The notes beneath the pieces are model-generated. The model did no database searches and was not told where the DNA came from. It was given only the letters and a program-made list of their open reading frames with translations. Position numbers and translations under genes: made by a program. Shown here piece after piece: positions 60,593-64,000 of a stretch of 64,000 nucleotides of DNA. Source of the stretch: RFTU01 sp046094505 (GTDB lineage Bacteria; Pseudomonadota; Gammaproteobacteria; Burkholderiales; Burkholderiaceae_C); assembly GCA_046094505.1 (NCBI GenBank), contig JBJTHN010000001.1, forward strand, positions 1 to 64,000, read 5' to 3'. Numbering within the stretch: the first letter of the stretch is position 1; each line of letters begins with the position of its first letter.

Positions 60593-62342
60593 ATTCGCCC
60601 GGCTTTATGCGCAGCTCGATGCCAGCACCTCTACGCAGGCCAAGGTTCGGGCCTTGCAAGCCCACCTGGCCTGTGCAGCACCGCAGGATGCGGCTTGGGC
60701 CGTCTACCTCTTGTCGGGCGGCAAGCCTCGCCAAACGGTGCCCACGGGGGTGCTGCGGGCAGCCGCCTGCGAAGCTGCGGGGGTGCCGCCATGGCTGTTC
60801 GAAGAGTGCTACCAAGTGGTGGGCGACCTGGCGGAAACCATGGCCCACGTGCTGCCGGCGCAGTGTGTTGCGAACGCCCAAGGCAGCAGCCTGCGTGCGC
60901 AAGATGGACTGGCCGCCTGGATGGAGAAGGGCCTGTTGCCCCTCAGGGGCTTGGAGCCCGACGTGCAGAAACAGCGCCTGCAAGACCTGTGGGCGGTGCT
61001 GGATACGCCCGAGCGCTACCTCTTGACCAAACTGGTGGGTGGTGGCTTTCGGGTGGGCGTGAGCAAGCTCTTGGTGCAGCGCGCCATTGCCGAGCACGCG
61101 GGCCTGCAGGCCAGCGAGGTGGCGCAGCGAATGATGGGCTACACCCAGGCATCGGTGCAGCCCACGGCGCAGGACTGGCTGCGCCTGATTGGTCAAGCGC
61201 AGGGCGACCGGGCCTTGCAGCAGGGACAGCCCTATCCTTTTTTTCTGGCGCAGTCACTGAACCCCGCCGACGAAGGCCAGTTGGAGTCGGTGATGGGGCC
61301 GGTGGACGACTGGCTGGTGGAGTGGAAGTACGACGGCATTCGGGCGCAGGTGGTGCGCCGTGCGCAGCAGGTGTGGATCTGGTCACGCGGTGAGGAGCTG
61401 ATCACCGACCGCTTCCCAGAGGTTGCACAGGCCGCGCAGGCCTTGCCCGATGGCACGGTGCTGGACGGCGAGTTGCTGGTGATGCGCCAGGGTCACCCGG
61501 CCTCCTTCGCAGAACTGCAGACCCGCATCACCCGCAAGACGCTGAGCAAGGCGATCCTGGCCAAAACGCCGGTGAGCTTCATCGCCTATGACCTCTTGGA
61601 ACACCAGGGACAGGATTGGCGACCGCAAGCCCAGCAACGGCGCCGGCAAGCCCTGCAAGTCCTGCTCCGTGAAGGGCCCTTCTCGGTCTCACCTCTGGCC
61701 GAACCCGACGCGCCCACCCCGAGCTGGGCGGCGCTGCAGGCCCTGCGGCAGCAGAGCCGCGCGCGGGGTGTGGAGGGCTTCATGCTCAAGCACCGCGCCG
61801 CGCCCTACGGCCTGGGGCGCCGGAAGTTGGACGGCCCGGGTGTGCTGGGGTGGTGGAAGTGGAAGGTGCAGCCCATGACCGTGGATGCAGTACTGGTCTA
61901 TGCCCAGGCGGGCCATGGCCGGCGCGCCAACCTGTACACCGACTACACGTTTGCGGTGTGGAGCCGAACGCCGCGCGATGCAGCCGAGGTGCAACAGGTG
62001 CTGCAGGCCATCGCCCAGCGCCAGCCCCCGGACTCCCAGGGCCTGCACCTGGTTCCTTTTGCCAAGGCCTACTCCGGCTTGAGCGACGAGGCCTTCGCCG
62101 AGGTGGACAAGGTGATCCGGCGCAGCACCGTGGAGAAGTTCGGCCCGGTGCGCAGCGTGGTGCCCAGCCTCGTGTTCGAGTTGGGTTTTGAAGGCATCGC
62201 CCCGAGCCCGCGCCACAAGAGTGGCTTGGCGCTGCGGTTTCCGCGCATGCTGCGCTGGAGAACCGACAAGCCGCTGCACGAGGCCGATACGCTGCAGGCC
62301 CTGCAGGCCTTTCAGGGCCAGGGCTCAGTGCCCCAAGCCTGA
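60585..62342 (+). CDS. ATP-dependent DNA ligase (ligase-associated DNA damage response type)
   Basis: This 585-residue ATP-dependent ligase seals nicks in repair, apart from the NAD-dependent LigA. The N-terminal domain (about 1-210) is helical. The adenylated Lys is in VEWKYDGIRAQVV (about 247), with WSRGEELITDRFPE, VLDGELLVM, EGFMLKHRAAPY and WWKWKVQPM as the later nucleotidyltransferase motifs, then an OB-fold ending PSLVFELGFEGIAPSPRHKS. Its last 18 bases overlap the opposing asparaginase gene. Confidence 0.95.
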   Translation: MREFARLYAQLDASTSTQAKVRALQAHLACAAPQDAAWAVYLLSGGKPRQTVPTGVLRAAACEAAGVPPWLFEECYQVVGDLAETMAHVLPAQCVANAQGSSLRAQDGLAAWMEKGLLPLRGLEPDVQKQRLQDLWAVLDTPERYLLTKLVGGGFRVGVSKLLVQRAIAEHAGLQASEVAQRMMGYTQASVQPTAQDWLRLIGQAQGDRALQQGQPYPFFLAQSLNPADEGQLESVMGPVDDWLVEWKYDGIRAQVVRRAQQVWIWSRGEELITDRFPEVAQAAQALPDGTVLDGELLVMRQGHPASFAELQTRITRKTLSKAILAKTPVSFIAYDLLEHQGQDWRPQAQQRRRQALQVLLREGPFSVSPLAEPDAPTPSWAALQALRQQSRARGVEGFMLKHRAAPYGLGRRKLDGPGVLGWWKWKVQPMTVDAVLVYAQAGHGRRANLYTDYTFAVWSRTPRDAAEVQQVLQAIAQRQPPDSQGLHLVPFAKAYSGLSDEAFAEVDKVIRRSTVEKFGPVRSVVPSLVFELGFEGIAPSPRHKSGLALRFPRMLRWRTDKPLHEADTLQALQAFQGQGSVPQA

Positions 62343-63380
62343 AAGCGCCGTGCGCAAGGTCGATGCCGCCCGCAAGCGGCCCACTGAACGGCCCTGCCAG
62401 TTGCGCAGCTCCAGGTCGCTCAGGGCGTGAAGGGCAGCCGCATCGTCTTCAGACAGGGGCAGCAAGGCTTCGATCAAGGCGGCCATCACCACCTCGGCCG
62501 CGCGTGAAGTATTGCCGTCGTCCATCTTGAGCGCCACGCCCAAACCGCGCTCGGGCAGGCTGGCGCAATAAACACCTTCGGCGCCAATCTTGCAACACAC
62601 CCGTGGCCCCAGGCGCTGCATCACCCGCGTGTCAAAACGCCCCGTGCCGGCCACCATCAGGGGTGCCTGCGCGATGGCCGCGCGCAGCCGCTGGGCGGCT
62701 TGCGCCCATGGCGACGGCAAGCCGTGTCCGGTCGCTGCGCGGGCAAAGCCCAGGGCCAGGTTGTACAGGGGCAAGGCATAGGTGGGTATGGAGCAGCCGT
62801 CAATGCCGCGCGGCGCCCGGGCCACATCGAAGTCCGTGGCCACGCTCATCGCCCGCGTGACTTCGTGCATCACCGGGTGATCCGGCTCCACGTAGTGGCG
62901 CATGAAATCCACGAGCGGCCTGCCCGTGAGGCCGCTGAGGGCGCAGCCCACGCACACGAAGCCTGCATGTTTGCCCGAGCAGTTGTTGTTCAAGGCCGTG
63001 GGCTGGCCGCCGCTGCGTGCCAGTTCGCGCGCGCTGGCTTCATGCGAAGGCCAATGGGCGCCACAGGCCAGGATCCCGGCATCCACGCCGGCCTTGCCCA
63101 GCATGGCGGCGGCGGTTTGTGTGTGCGCCGATTCGCCGCCGTGCGAGGCACAGGCCAGGGCCAGCTCCGTATCCGTCAGTGCCAGGCGCTGCGCAGCCCC
63201 ACTGGCCACCAGGGGCAGGGCCTGCAACAGCTTGACGGCCGAGCGGGGGAACACCGCACGCTCCACATCGCCGCAGGACCACAGCAGGCGGCCGTGGTCG
63301 TCCACGATCGCCACCGCACCGCGGTGAAAAGACTCCACCGTGTCGCCCCTGAGGGCCTCAACCAGGATCGGGTTCTCCAT
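62325..63380 (-). CDS. Asparaginase, Rhizobium etli (thermolabile) type
   Basis: This 351-residue enzyme of the PF06089 family hydrolyses asparagine to aspartate and ammonia. It starts at ATG 63380 (MENPILVEALRGD). The active-site SxxK is FPRSAVK (S47, K50), the second Ser is in CASHGGE (S79), and a zinc site is expected from NNNCSGKHAGF (C134, K137) and GIDGCSIPT (C196). KIGAEGVYCA supplies the second Lys. It is unrelated to AnsA/AnsB-type asparaginases and converges on the DNA ligase gene. Confidence 0.92.
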   Translation of the reverse strand: MENPILVEALRGDTVESFHRGAVAIVDDHGRLLWSCGDVERAVFPRSAVKLLQALPLVASGAAQRLALTDTELALACASHGGESAHTQTAAAMLGKAGVDAGILACGAHWPSHEASARELARSGGQPTALNNNCSGKHAGFVCVGCALSGLTGRPLVDFMRHYVEPDHPVMHEVTRAMSVATDFDVARAPRGIDGCSIPTYALPLYNLALGFARAATGHGLPSPWAQAAQRLRAAIAQAPLMVAGTGRFDTRVMQRLGPRVCCKIGAEGVYCASLPERGLGVALKMDDGNTSRAAEVVMAALIEALLPLSEDDAAALHALSDLELRNWQGRSVGRLRAASTLRTALSGLGH

Positions 63381-63422
63381 GGCCACACTGTAGCGCTGCG
63401 CGGCTTGTCCTACAGTGCGTTC

Positions 63423-64000
63423 ATGCCCCAGCACCGCACCGATGCCCCAGTCCCTGAATGCCTGGTGGGCGTGGATTTCAGCAGCGCCCCGAGCCGGCGC
63501 AAGCCGGTGATCCTGGCCTGGGGACAGCGGCGTGGGCCGCGCGTCAGCCTCCTGCGCCTGCAGGCCTGTGCCCAACACACCGAAATGCTGCAGGCCTTGC
63601 GGGACGAGGCGGCATGGGTGGGTGGCTTTGACTTGCCCTTTGGCCTGCCGCGTGAATTGGTGGAACAACTGGGCTGGCCCACCGATTGGGCGGCTTGCAT
63701 GGACCACTACTGTGGACTCAGTCGCGCCCAGATACGCGAGACCTTCGCTGCCTTCACCGCCGCCCGGGCAGTGGGCTCGAAATTCGCCCACCGCGCCTGC
63801 GACACCCCTGCAGGATCCAGTCCCTCGATGAAATGGGTGAACCCGCCGGTGGCCTACATGATGCACGCCGGTGTGCCGCTGTTGCGGGCTGTGCCGGCGA
63901 GCTTGCCAGGCCTGTGCGAGCGTTCCTTGCCGCGCGTGGCCTTGGAGGCCTACCCTGGACTGCTGGCCCGCGAGCTGATCGGCAAGCGGTCCTACAAGAG
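63423..64000 (+). CDS. DUF429 family protein, C-terminus beyond window
   Basis: The frame from ATG 63423 is open to the right edge (about 192 codons), so the gene is truncated by the window. VGVDFSSAPSRRKP at the N-terminus, VGGFDLPFGLPREL in the middle and ALEAYPGLLARELIGKRSYK near the edge match DUF429 (RNase H-like fold predicted, function unknown). It is divergent from the asparaginase gene across 42 bp. Confidence 0.85.
   Translation, partial: MPQHRTDAPVPECLVGVDFSSAPSRRKPVILAWGQRRGPRVSLLRLQACAQHTEMLQALRDEAAWVGGFDLPFGLPRELVEQLGWPTDWAACMDHYCGLSRAQIRETFAAFTAARAVGSKFAHRACDTPAGSSPSMKWVNPPVAYMMHAGVPLLRAVPASLPGLCERSLPRVALEAYPGLLARELIGKRSYK

Overview
The window is high-GC, densely packed bacterial chromosome. 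It reads as core genome of a beta-proteobacterium, order Burkholderiales, most likely Comamonadaceae or a close relative. The reasons are conserved gene blocks known from that group: yqgE-ruvX-pyrR-pyrB-pyrC', argB-nucleotidase-slmA, hisI-hisE-HIT-tatABC, petABC-sspA-sspB, secA-argJ, DUF3683 oxidoreductase-HIT-DUF971-ubiE, ubiJ-ubiB, and fmdB-DUF502-aspS-nudB-EEP-clsB. I see no integrase, transposase, prophage, CRISPR array, rRNA or gene-free stretch above 300 bp. The longest intergenic gaps are about 170 to 185 bp (petC-sspA and DUF502-aspS).

Layout. 1-12.1 kb is almost all minus strand: a truncated membrane-anchored protein, an unknown conserved protein, mtgA, aroE, an RNase II-type nuclease, an SDR reductase, a zinc metalloprotease lipoprotein, mpl, hemL and a divergent ThiD-like kinase. 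Many of these genes abut or overlap by ATGA. At 12.2-12.4 kb lies a rubredoxin of 57 residues, followed by a convergent photolyase. 13.9-24.4 kb is plus strand: yqgE, ruvX, the pyrimidine genes with a catalytically degenerate dihydroorotase, an acyltransferase, argB, a nucleotidase, slmA, the repair phosphoesterase pdeM, and glgC-glgA. 24.4-28.8 kb carries a DUF815 ATPase, a Nudix hydrolase, hisI, hisE, a HIT protein and tatABC. A DegS-like protease (minus) faces tatC. NIF3 and pdxA follow, then the cytochrome bc1 operon petABC.

35-47 kb holds sspA, sspB, tRNA-Thr(UGU), a DciA-like protein, YchJ, secA, argJ, an MFS transporter and a very large FAD/Fe-S oxidoreductase. 46.7-54 kb contains a HIT protein, DUF971, ubiE, an opposing manC, ubiJ-ubiB, a sodium:solute symporter and fmdB. 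54-64 kb contains DUF502, aspS, nudB, a YbhP-like EEP protein, clsB, the ligase-associated exonuclease, an ATP-dependent DNA ligase, an R. etli-type asparaginase and a truncated DUF429 protein.

Functional links: the respiratory bc1 complex and ubiquinone synthesis (UbiE, UbiJ, UbiB) sit near the Tat system that normally exports the Rieske subunit. Peptidoglycan enzymes (MtgA, Mpl) share the left block. PdeM at 21 kb and the exonuclease-ligase pair at 59.6-62.3 kb belong to one known DNA damage response module that is split here. I did not find a convincing wholly new system. The best leads are the degenerate PyrC', the ThiD-like kinase with an altered active site, the split repair module, an 11-codon coupling ORF before hisI, and structured hairpins before sspA and at the tRNA-Thr 5' end.
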